A stretch of DNA of 64,000 nucleotides, taken from the NCBI GenBank assembly GCA_963844845.1, contig CAWJPW010000004.1, positions 1 through 64,000 on the forward strand. Reading direction: 5' to 3'. Shown here piece after piece: positions 17,068 to 24,326 of the stretch. The notes under the pieces were generated by a model. It saw only the letters and a program-made list of their open reading frames with translations. It was not told the DNA's origin and searched no databases. The stretch's first letter is position 1. Each line of letters opens with the position of its first letter. The stretch is from CAWJPW01 sp963844845 (GTDB taxonomy: Bacteria; Acidobacteriota; Thermoanaerobaculia; Thermoanaerobaculales; Sulfomarinibacteraceae). Made by a program: the position numbers and the translations under genes.

Positions 17068-18246
17068 CTAAACCACCGTCAGGTCCTCGGGGGTCACGGT
17101 GAGGTTCTCGGCGCCGTCCTCCCGCACCACGTAGGTGTTCTCGACGCCGACGGCCCCGACCCCTGGGAAGAAGAACTTGGGCTCCACCGCGATGACGTGG
17201 CCGGCCTGAAGCGGCATCTCCTGGCGCGGCGCCAGGACCGGGAGCTCGTCGAGCTCGAGGCCCACGCCGTGGCCCACGAAGTGGACACGCTCGGCGCCGT
17301 AGCCCATGAACCGCTCCTCGAGCCCGGCGTTCGCCGCCACGGTGAGACAGCGGTCCCACAGCTCGGCTCCGGTGGCGCCCGGGCGGGCCTCTTTCTCGAT
17401 CATGCGGTGCATCGAACGGGCGACATCGTGGGCGGCGGTTAGCTCGTGGGGGAGGGGACCCACCGAGAAGGTCCTGGTGGCATCGTGGATGTAGCCGTCG
17501 CGGGCGAGAGCGAAGTCGACGCACACGGGCACTCCGCGTCGGATTCGGCGGTGGCTGGCGCCGTAGGGCGCCGCCGGGGTGACACCCGCGCCGCCGAAGG
17601 GGGTGTCGGCGAAGCTGAAGGCGAGGGCGCTCGGGCCTGCGAGTACGTGAGCCCACGGGCACTCGAATCCGGTGGCGGCACGCCACCTCAGCATGCCCTG
17701 GAATCCGTGCCGGCGCTCGGCGGCCTCCACCACGATGGAGAGCTCGAGCTCCGTCATGTCCTCCCGCAGCGCCTCGGCCACGGCGGTGAAGACCGCGTCA
17801 GCCGCACGCGCCGCGCCGCGCACGGCCGCGATCTCCAGCTCGCTCTTGCGCGCCCGGATGATGCGGGTCGCCGGGCCGGCATCGCTGATCTCGCCGACCC
17901 CGGGGAGCAGCCTCTGGTAGCGGCGGAACAGGCTCACCGGCAGGATGTCCAGCTCCATGCCGATCCGTTCCGCAGCGCCGATGACGCCGGCCAAGGAGCG
18001 CAGACTGTCGAGCTGGCGGATCTCGACAAGGGCGGACTCGGCGCGGGCGCGCTCGAAAACGCGGCGGACCAGCAGAATCGGTTCGCCCGCGGCGGGCACC
18101 CAGAGGTGGGCCTGCTGGGCCGTACCGGCGAAGTAGAGCAGGCTGGTGGTCCCGTGCAGAAGAGCTCCGTCGACCTGGTCGTCGGCGAGGCGGTGCTGCA
18201 GCTCGGCAATACGCCGTGAGAGCTCGTCGGCTGGTACGAACGGCAT
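17068..18246 (-). CDS. M24-family metallopeptidase (Xaa-Pro aminopeptidase-like)
   Basis: The 392-residue cytosolic protein has a creatinase-type N-terminal domain (DGALLHGTTSLLYFAGTAQQA) and a C-terminal pita-bread catalytic domain. All five metal ligands are visible: Asp in CVDFALARDGYIHD, a second Asp in HDATRTF, His in VGHGVGLELDELP, Glu in AVEPKFFFPG and Glu in GVENTYVV. It would remove N-terminal residues preceding proline from peptides, though some relatives have other C-N bond substrates. ATG 18246 has an AGGAGGT site 5 nt upstream, and a TACGAT -10 candidate lies about 40 nt upstream. It heads a two-gene unit with the EEP gene. Confidence 0.9.
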   Translation of the reverse strand: MPFVPADELSRRIAELQHRLADDQVDGALLHGTTSLLYFAGTAQQAHLWVPAAGEPILLVRRVFERARAESALVEIRQLDSLRSLAGVIGAAERIGMELDILPVSLFRRYQRLLPGVGEISDAGPATRIIRARKSELEIAAVRGAARAADAVFTAVAEALREDMTELELSIVVEAAERRHGFQGMLRWRAATGFECPWAHVLAGPSALAFSFADTPFGGAGVTPAAPYGASHRRIRRGVPVCVDFALARDGYIHDATRTFSVGPLPHELTAAHDVARSMHRMIEKEARPGATGAELWDRCLTVAANAGLEERFMGYGAERVHFVGHGVGLELDELPVLAPRQEMPLQAGHVIAVEPKFFFPGVGAVGVENTYVVREDGAENLTVTPEDLTVV

Positions 18247-18388
18247 GAAACCTCCTGTGGATCGGCCCGACGGGACCGGTCCCCATCGTAGAACGGTCTA
18301 CGGGGAGCCGGCATGCCGCCGGCTGCGACCCCCGGGAGCCTTCTGGTAGATTGGCGGGAGAGGTTGCCAGCGGTGACGGAGGTCGGCG

Positions 18389-19891
18389 ATGTCCCTGCCC
18401 CTTCCGGAGTACGAGTCCTTCGACGCCCTCGGGCTCGCCCGGCTGGCGCGTTCGGGGGAGGTGTCGCCCAGCGAGCTGGTGGAGGCGGCCCTGGTTCGCA
18501 TCGACGCCCGCAACCCCGCGCTCAACGCGGTGGTGCACCGAGCAGACGGTGCCGCCCGGGCGCAGGCGCGCGGGCCGCTACCCGAGGGACCGTTTCGCGG
18601 CGTTCCCTTTCTGCTCAAGGACCTTCTCGCGGCGTGGAAGGGTCATCCGCTCACCTCCGCGTGCCGCTTCCTGGCCGGCTTCGTCCCGGACCATGACAGC
18701 GAGCTGGTGCGGCGTCACCACGCCGCCGGCCTGGTGCTTCTGGGCCGAACGAACACGCCGGAGCTCGGCATCATGGGGGTCACCGAGCCCAAGCTCTACG
18801 GACCCACGCGCAACCCGTGGAACCTCGCCCACACCCCGGGGGGCTCCAGCGGCGGCTCGGCCGCGGCGGTGGCAGCGGGCCTGGTGCCAATGGCGCACGG
18901 TGGCGACGGCGGCGGCTCCATCCGCATCCCGGCGTCCTGCTGCGGGCTCTTCGGTCTCAAACCGACGCGGGGGCGCAACCCCCTGGGGCCCGATGTGGGC
19001 GAGGCGTGGGCGGGGCTGGTGCAGGAGCACGGGCTGACCCGCAGCGTGCGCGACAGCGCCGCCCTGCTCGACGCCACCTGCGGGCCGGATCTGGGTGCGC
19101 CCTACGCCGCCCCGGTGCCTGAGCGGCGATTCCTCGAGGAGGTGGGTGCTCCCGCGGGGCGCCTGCGCGTCGCCTTTTCGACCGGGTCCCTGTTCGGGGA
19201 GCACACTCATCCCGAGTGCCGGGCAGCGGTGGAGGAGTCGGCCGCGCTGTTGAGGGAGCTGGGACACGACGTGGAGGAGGCCGCGCCCGAGTTCAATCGC
19301 GATCAGCTGCGCCACGCCTACCTGACGGTGGTGGCGGTGGGCACGGCGCGAGGGATCGATCTCGCGGGCTCCGCCGTGGGCCGGCGGCCCAAGGCCGCCG
19401 ACTTCGAGCCGGCTACCTGGCTGCTCGGGCTCATCGGCTGGAAGCTGAGTGGCGCCCGCTACCTGGCCGCCCTGGATCTCACCTACGCCGCCGCGCGTCA
19501 GGTGGCCGCCTTCTTCCAGCGCTACGACCTCCTGCTCACCAGCACCATGGCCTATCCTCCCGCGCTCATCGGTGAGCTCGACCCCTCCCGGGTCGAAGCG
19601 GCGGCTATGGCCGTGCTGCGCGCCGTTCCCGCGAAGCGGCTGCTACTCACGGCCCTCGACCGCCTGGCTGCGGAGGCGCTGGAACGCACCGCCAACACGA
19701 TGCTCTTCAACCAGACCGGCCAGCCGGCCATGTCGGTGCCGCTCCACTGGACCAACGATGGCCTGCCCATCGGCGTACAGATCGCCGCCCGCACCGGAGC
19801 CGAAGCCACCCTGTTCCGCGTCGCCGCCCAGCTGGAGGAGGCCCGGCCGTGGTTCGGCCGGCGGCCACCCCTCTTCGATCCCGCGGGCTGA
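18389..19891 (+). CDS. Amidase-signature family hydrolase
   Basis: The 500-residue protein belongs to the amidase signature family. Lys in PFLLKDLLAAW (about residue 76), the Ser-rich loop TPGGSSGGSAAAVAAG (about 149-164) and GGDGGGSIRIPASCCGLFG (about 171-189) supply the Ser-cisSer-Lys triad. The usual GTDTGGSIR appears as GGDGGGSIR, a mild change beside the nucleophile Ser. There is no signal peptide, so it is cytosolic. Overall layout resembles 6-aminohexanoate cyclic-dimer hydrolase and other general amidases more than GatA, and it lies far from any gatB or gatC. A TAGATT -10 lies about 38 nt upstream, and GGAGGTCGGCG precedes ATG 18389. Confidence 0.9.
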   Translation: MSLPLPEYESFDALGLARLARSGEVSPSELVEAALVRIDARNPALNAVVHRADGAARAQARGPLPEGPFRGVPFLLKDLLAAWKGHPLTSACRFLAGFVPDHDSELVRRHHAAGLVLLGRTNTPELGIMGVTEPKLYGPTRNPWNLAHTPGGSSGGSAAAVAAGLVPMAHGGDGGGSIRIPASCCGLFGLKPTRGRNPLGPDVGEAWAGLVQEHGLTRSVRDSAALLDATCGPDLGAPYAAPVPERRFLEEVGAPAGRLRVAFSTGSLFGEHTHPECRAAVEESAALLRELGHDVEEAAPEFNRDQLRHAYLTVVAVGTARGIDLAGSAVGRRPKAADFEPATWLLGLIGWKLSGARYLAALDLTYAAARQVAAFFQRYDLLLTSTMAYPPALIGELDPSRVEAAAMAVLRAVPAKRLLLTALDRLAAEALERTANTMLFNQTGQPAMSVPLHWTNDGLPIGVQIAARTGAEATLFRVAAQLEEARPWFGRRPPLFDPAG

Positions 19892-19971
19892 GGTCATCGA
19901 CCGCTGCAATGTGGGTGGCCGGAATGAAGCGCGCCCGAGCCTCCAGTGGCCCTCGAGTGATTCGCGAGCCC

Positions 19972-22059
19972 TCACTCGTCTGCCGAGGTCGACAGGAGTT
20001 GGGCGAGGGCATGGGCCTGGGTCACGGGCAGCTGGCAGCGAAAGTCGCGGCAGGCGTAGGCAGTGGCCTTACCCGCCACCGTTTCGTACGCGGCGGCGAA
20101 GGGCGCGACTCGCCGCACCGTCTCGCCGGCAGGTCCCTGAGGCACCAGAAGGACCCCTGTGCCCGGCGGCGCGTGGGTGCGGGTCGCGGCGAGGAGGTCG
20201 CGGGTGTCCGCGGCGCCCGGCTCGCCGACCACCACGACCTGGAGGGACGGCGAGGCGGCCTCGTCCATGACTGTGAGCAGGAACGAGAACCCGGCGGGCG
20301 CCTGCCGGAGGGCCGCGGCGAAGGCGGGGGGGATGGCGGCGGCGCGCTCCTCGAGGTCAGCGCGGCCGGTGAGACGGGCGAGGCGCACGAGGACCAGCGC
20401 GGCCACCGAGTTGCCCGAAGGGGAGGCGCCGTCGTAGGCGTCCTTGGGCCGCACCAGGAGCGGTTCGGCGTCGGCGGCGGTGAGGAAGAAACCGCCGTCG
20501 TCGTCGTCCCAGAAGCGCTCGAGCATCGCCTCTGCGAGCTCCACGGCCAGCACGAGACGAGCGGGCTCGAGAGTGGCGTCGTAGAGCTCCGTGAGGCCCC
20601 AGCACAGGCAGGCATAGTCGTCGAGGAAGCCCGGTACCGCCGCCTCTCCGGCTCGGTAGCGGTGGAGCAGGGTCCCATTCGGGAGGTGCAGACGGGTCAG
20701 CAGGAAGTCTGCGGCGGCGGCTGCTCGCTCCACCCAGGAGGGCTCGCCCAGTACGGCTCCGGCGCGGGCGATGGCGGCGATTGCGAGGCCGTTCCAGTCG
20801 GTGAGGATCTTGTCGTCGCAGAGTGGCCGCGGCCGTCGCGAGCGCGCTGCCAGCAGAGTGTCGGTGATCCTGGCCATCCGCTCCCGCAGTGACGCCTCGT
20901 CAAGCTCGAGCCGGCCGGCGGCGTCGGCGAGGGAGTGGGGCAGGTGGAGGATGTTGCGGCTGGTCTCACCACCGCTGACCTCGTCGCGGAAGTTACCCGC
21001 CTCGGTGACGCCCCACACCTGAGCCGCGAGCTTCACGTCCTCGGGGCCGAGCTGTTCGGCAAGCTCCGCCAGGCTCCATACGTAGAAGCGGCCCTCCTCG
21101 CCGTCGCTGTCGGCGTCCTCGGCCGAGTAGAAGGCGCCGCCAGCGTCGGTCATGTCGCGCTCTAGGTAGCCGACGATGTCGCGCACGAGCTCGGCGTGGC
21201 GGGGGTCCCGGGTCGCGCGGAAGGCCCCGGTTCCGGCGAGAAGCATCATCGCTTGGTCGTAGAGCATCTTCTCGAAGTGCGGTACCAGCCACTCGCGGTC
21301 GGTGGAGTAGCGGTGGAAGCCGCCGCCCAGGTGGTCGTGGATTCCGCCCCGCCACATGGCATCGAGGGTAGTCTCGACCATCGCCAGGGTGTGGGCGTCG
21401 CCGGCCTTTCGCCAGCGCCGGAGAAGAAGCAACAGGTTGTGGGGCGATGGGAACTTGGGCGCTGAGCCGAAGCCGCCATGGGCGGCGTCGAAGCGCACGG
21501 CGAGTGCGGCAGCCGCCTCGGCCACCAGCTCCCCGTCCACGTCGCCGCTGCGGGGCGCAGCCGCAGCCTCCAGGTGGCGGGTGATCTCCGCCGCCGAGCT
21601 CTCGAGCGTGGCGCGCTTCTCCCACCACATCTTCCGGATCTTCGGCACCAGCTCCATCACCCCGGGTCGCCCCCAGCGACCCTGGCGGGGCAGGTAGGTT
21701 GCGGCGTAGAAGGGCCTGCGGTCGGGGGTCATGACGATGGTGAGGGGCCAGCCGCCGCTCCCGGTGAGGAGCTGGCAGACCGTCATGTAGACTTGGTCCA
21801 CGTCGGGGCGCTCCTCGCGGTCGACCTTCACGCAGACGAATGCGTCGTTGAGCAGCCCCGCGGTTTCCGGGTCCTCGAAGGACTCGTGCGCCATCACGTG
21901 GCACCAATGGCAAGTGGCATAGCCGATGGAGAGGAAGACGGGCCGGTCCTCGGCATGGGCTCGGGCAAACGCCTCTTCGCCCCACGGGTACCAGTCCACC
22001 GGGTTGTCGGCATGCTGCAGGAGGTAGGGGCTGCTCTCGCCCGCGAGTCGGTTGGCCAT
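19972..22059 (-). CDS. SSP411/YyaL-family thioredoxin-domain protein (DUF255)
   Basis: The 695-residue protein starts at ATG 22059 with MANRLAGESSPYLLQHADNP, the nearly invariant beginning of this family. The upstream open frame is spurious. Residues 1-165 form a thioredoxin-like domain with the motif YATCHWCHVMAHESFED in place of CxxC. The rest is an (alpha/alpha)6 barrel like that of glycoside hydrolases and epimerases (FGSAPKFPSPHNL, GGFHRYSTDREWLVPHFEKM, YDGASPSGNSVAA). The family is widespread from bacteria to human SPATA20, and its biochemical role is not settled. It is the last gene of the ileS-lspA-lgt-rluD unit, 32 nt after rluD. Confidence 0.93.
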   Translation of the reverse strand: MANRLAGESSPYLLQHADNPVDWYPWGEEAFARAHAEDRPVFLSIGYATCHWCHVMAHESFEDPETAGLLNDAFVCVKVDREERPDVDQVYMTVCQLLTGSGGWPLTIVMTPDRRPFYAATYLPRQGRWGRPGVMELVPKIRKMWWEKRATLESSAAEITRHLEAAAAPRSGDVDGELVAEAAAALAVRFDAAHGGFGSAPKFPSPHNLLLLLRRWRKAGDAHTLAMVETTLDAMWRGGIHDHLGGGFHRYSTDREWLVPHFEKMLYDQAMMLLAGTGAFRATRDPRHAELVRDIVGYLERDMTDAGGAFYSAEDADSDGEEGRFYVWSLAELAEQLGPEDVKLAAQVWGVTEAGNFRDEVSGGETSRNILHLPHSLADAAGRLELDEASLRERMARITDTLLAARSRRPRPLCDDKILTDWNGLAIAAIARAGAVLGEPSWVERAAAAADFLLTRLHLPNGTLLHRYRAGEAAVPGFLDDYACLCWGLTELYDATLEPARLVLAVELAEAMLERFWDDDDGGFFLTAADAEPLLVRPKDAYDGASPSGNSVAALVLVRLARLTGRADLEERAAAIPPAFAAALRQAPAGFSFLLTVMDEAASPSLQVVVVGEPGAADTRDLLAATRTHAPPGTGVLLVPQGPAGETVRRVAPFAAAYETVAGKATAYACRDFRCQLPVTQAHALAQLLSTSADE

Positions 22060-22091
22060 GGTGGTGCCCGCAACCTCCGCTGCATCCCCTC

Positions 22092-23042
22092 CTATTCCGA
22101 GCCGCGGAGGGTCTCGACCAGGGCCCGGAGGTCGTCGGGCAGAGGCGCCTCGAACGCAACTCGGGCACCGGTGATCGGGTGGTCGAAGGCGATCCGCCAC
22201 GCGTGTAGGGCCTGCCGGGGGAAGGCGCGGCAGGCGGCGGCCGCGGCAGGCTCGGTGACGTTGCGCCACTGGCGACCGGCGTAGAGGCGGTCGCCCACCA
22301 GGGCGTGGCCGGCGTGGGCCATGTGCACTCGGATCTGGTGGGTCCGGCCGGTGACCGGGCGGCAGGCCAGGGTCGCCGTTCCGGGGAAGGTCTCGAGCAC
22401 CTCGTACAGGGTTCGGGCTTGGCGGCCGGACGCCACTACCGCCATGCGCTTCCGCTCCGACGGATGGCGACCGATGGCGCCCTCGACCACCCCCTCGCGC
22501 CCCTCGGGTACCCCGTAGCACACCGCGAAGTAGGTCTTGGACACGGTGCGCCGGCGGAAGGCCAGGGACAGGCGCTGGTGGGCCGAGTCGCTCTTGGCCA
22601 CGACCATGACCCCGGATGTATCCTTGTCGAGGCGATGGACGATGCCAGGCCGCTCGACTCCGCCGATGGCGGACAGGTCGGTGCAGTGGTGGAGCAGGGC
22701 GTTGACGAGCGTGCCGGAGGGATTGCCGGCGGCAGGGTGGATCACCAGCCCCGCCGGCTTGTTGACGACGAGGATGTCCTCGTCCTCGTAGACGATGTCC
22801 AGGGGAATCGCCTCGGGCGCGGCGTCGGGACGGGTGGCCTCCGGCTCATCCACCTCGATGAGATCACCGGAAGCGACAACCGTGGAAGGCTTGCCGGCTC
22901 GGCCTGCCACCAGCACGCACTCGGCGTCGATGAGCCGGCGCGCATGGGATCTGGTCCACTCGGGATGGAGCAGCGCCAGCGTGCGGTCGAGACGGAGTCC
23001 CGCGCACGCCTCGGGCACGGTGAAGCTGTGCCGGGTGCTCAC
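22092..23042 (-). CDS. rluD: Ribosomal large-subunit pseudouridine synthase, RluD/RluA type
   Basis: The 316-residue enzyme has an S4 RNA-binding domain at about 10-75 (RLDRTLALLHPEWTRSHARRLI). The RluA-type catalytic domain follows, with VNKPAGLVIHPAAGN, the signature RPGIVHRLDKDTSGVMVVAK holding the catalytic Asp, and GRTHQIRVHMAHAGHALVGD. RluD-type enzymes isomerise uridines in helix 69 of 23S rRNA; the exact site here is inference. The start chosen is GTG 23042, which overlaps the lgt stop as GTGA. ATG 23081 inside lgt is an alternative. Its place beside lspA and lgt is a common bacterial arrangement. Confidence 0.93.
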   Translation of the reverse strand: MSTRHSFTVPEACAGLRLDRTLALLHPEWTRSHARRLIDAECVLVAGRAGKPSTVVASGDLIEVDEPEATRPDAAPEAIPLDIVYEDEDILVVNKPAGLVIHPAAGNPSGTLVNALLHHCTDLSAIGGVERPGIVHRLDKDTSGVMVVAKSDSAHQRLSLAFRRRTVSKTYFAVCYGVPEGREGVVEGAIGRHPSERKRMAVVASGRQARTLYEVLETFPGTATLACRPVTGRTHQIRVHMAHAGHALVGDRLYAGRQWRNVTEPAAAAACRAFPRQALHAWRIAFDHPITGARVAFEAPLPDDLRALVETLRGSE

Positions 23043-23833
23043 CGTCCCGGCGCAGGGTTTTTGCGGCGCCGTGACAGCCATGCGTGGATTCCCACGCCGG
23101 TCGCCACCATCAACAGCCCGATGAACTGGCTGGTGGAGAGGAGGCCGCCGAAGACGAAACCGCGGATCTCGTCGCCGCGGGTGAACTCGAGGAAGAAGCG
23201 CCCGCCGCCGTACCCGATGAGGTAGGTGGCAAAGACCCGCCCGGCGGTGAGGCCGCGGCGGAAGAGTGCGGCGAGCACGACGTAGAGGGCGAGGTCGAAC
23301 AGCCCCTCGTAGATCGGGTAGGGGTGCAGGGGGACGCCCAGCGGTGTGCCCACGTTGGCCTGGGCCTGCGGGTTGGTGTACGTGATCGCCCACGGCAGCG
23401 AGCAGCGTGCGCCCCAGCAGCAGCCCGCCATGAGACAGCCAACCCGGCCAATCGCCTGGCCCAGCGCCACCGACGGCACCAGGACGTCTGCGGTGGGTAG
23501 GAAATGCAGGCGGTAGCGCCGCATCAGCACCGCTGCTGCGGCGATTCCGGCGAGGAGCCCGCCGAGAAAGACGCCGCCGGCGCGCAGTACGCCGCCCAGC
23601 TCGGCGGGGTGCCGCAGGTAGCGCGGCAGCTCGACGATGACCAGGAGCAGCTTGGAGCCCAGCAGGGCCCAGATCACCAGCCACAGGGCCAAGTCGACCA
23701 GTCGGGGGGCGTCCTGCCCGGACTGCTGAGCGCGCAGCTTGAGGGTCCACACCGCCAGCGCCACGGCGACGATGAGCATGACGCCGTAGGTGGGAATCTG
23801 GATGAAGCCGAGGTCAATCAGGATCGGATGCAT
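23039..23833 (-). CDS. lgt: Prolipoprotein diacylglyceryl transferase
   Basis: The 264-residue inner-membrane enzyme transfers diacylglycerol from phosphatidylglycerol to the lipobox Cys of prolipoproteins, the first step of lipoprotein maturation. About seven membrane segments are visible. Family landmarks are the N-terminal MHPILIDLGFIQIPTYGVML, a GGVFLGGLLAGIAA segment and the signature GQAIGRVGCLMAGCCWG with its essential Arg. HPYPIYEGLFDLALYVVL and YGGGRFFLEFTRGD near the C-terminus also match. It overlaps the lspA end by 20 nt and the rluD start by 4 nt. Together lgt and lspA show that the cell makes lipoproteins, consistent with the lipobox protein at 62404. Confidence 0.96.
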   Translation of the reverse strand: MHPILIDLGFIQIPTYGVMLIVAVALAVWTLKLRAQQSGQDAPRLVDLALWLVIWALLGSKLLLVIVELPRYLRHPAELGGVLRAGGVFLGGLLAGIAAAAVLMRRYRLHFLPTADVLVPSVALGQAIGRVGCLMAGCCWGARCSLPWAITYTNPQAQANVGTPLGVPLHPYPIYEGLFDLALYVVLAALFRRGLTAGRVFATYLIGYGGGRFFLEFTRGDEIRGFVFGGLLSTSQFIGLLMVATGVGIHAWLSRRRKNPAPGR

Positions 23834-24326
23834 CGTTCTCCTCGGCCCCCGCGGGTCGGCGCCGCAGCTCGTTGGCGACCAGGAAGACCGCCCCCACCGT
23901 TATGGCGCTGTCGGCGACGTTGAAGTCCGGCCACGAGTACACGCGCTCGCCCAACTGCACCCACACGTGGATGAAGTCCACCACCCAGCCGTAGAGCAGA
24001 CGGTCCACCAGGTTGCCCACTGCTCCGCCGAGGATGAGGCCGAGCCCGACGGCGGCGAACGCCGAACCGTGGGCGTGGCGGTAGGCGATGACGGCAATGA
24101 AGACCACCGCCGCGAGGATGACGATCTGCAGCAGCCGCTGGCCGAGCGGGCCGCCGTCGGCGAAGAGGGAGAAGGCGATGCCCCGGTTGTGGACGTGAAC
24201 TACCGCGAGGCCAGGGAAGACCGGGACGAAACCGCCCTCGGGGAGCGTTCGCAGCACCGCCATCTTGGTGATCCGGTCGAGGACCAGCACCAGTGTGGCG
24301 AGGAACCAGGGTAGCGTCCGCCGCAT
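23814..24326 (-). CDS. lspA: Lipoprotein signal peptidase II
   Basis: The 170-residue membrane aspartyl protease cleaves the signal peptide of diacylglyceryl-modified prolipoproteins. It has four membrane segments and both catalytic Asp motifs: GGAVGNLVDRLLYGWVVDFIHV and WPDFNVADSAITVGAVFLV. The N-terminal TLVLVLDRITK and VHNRGIAFSL are also family-typical. The start ATG 24326 shares one base with the ileS stop (TGATG), so translation is coupled. The acidic tail (AEENDASDPD) runs into the lgt start. Confidence 0.96.
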   Translation of the reverse strand: MRRTLPWFLATLVLVLDRITKMAVLRTLPEGGFVPVFPGLAVVHVHNRGIAFSLFADGGPLGQRLLQIVILAAVVFIAVIAYRHAHGSAFAAVGLGLILGGAVGNLVDRLLYGWVVDFIHVWVQLGERVYSWPDFNVADSAITVGAVFLVANELRRRPAGAEENDASDPD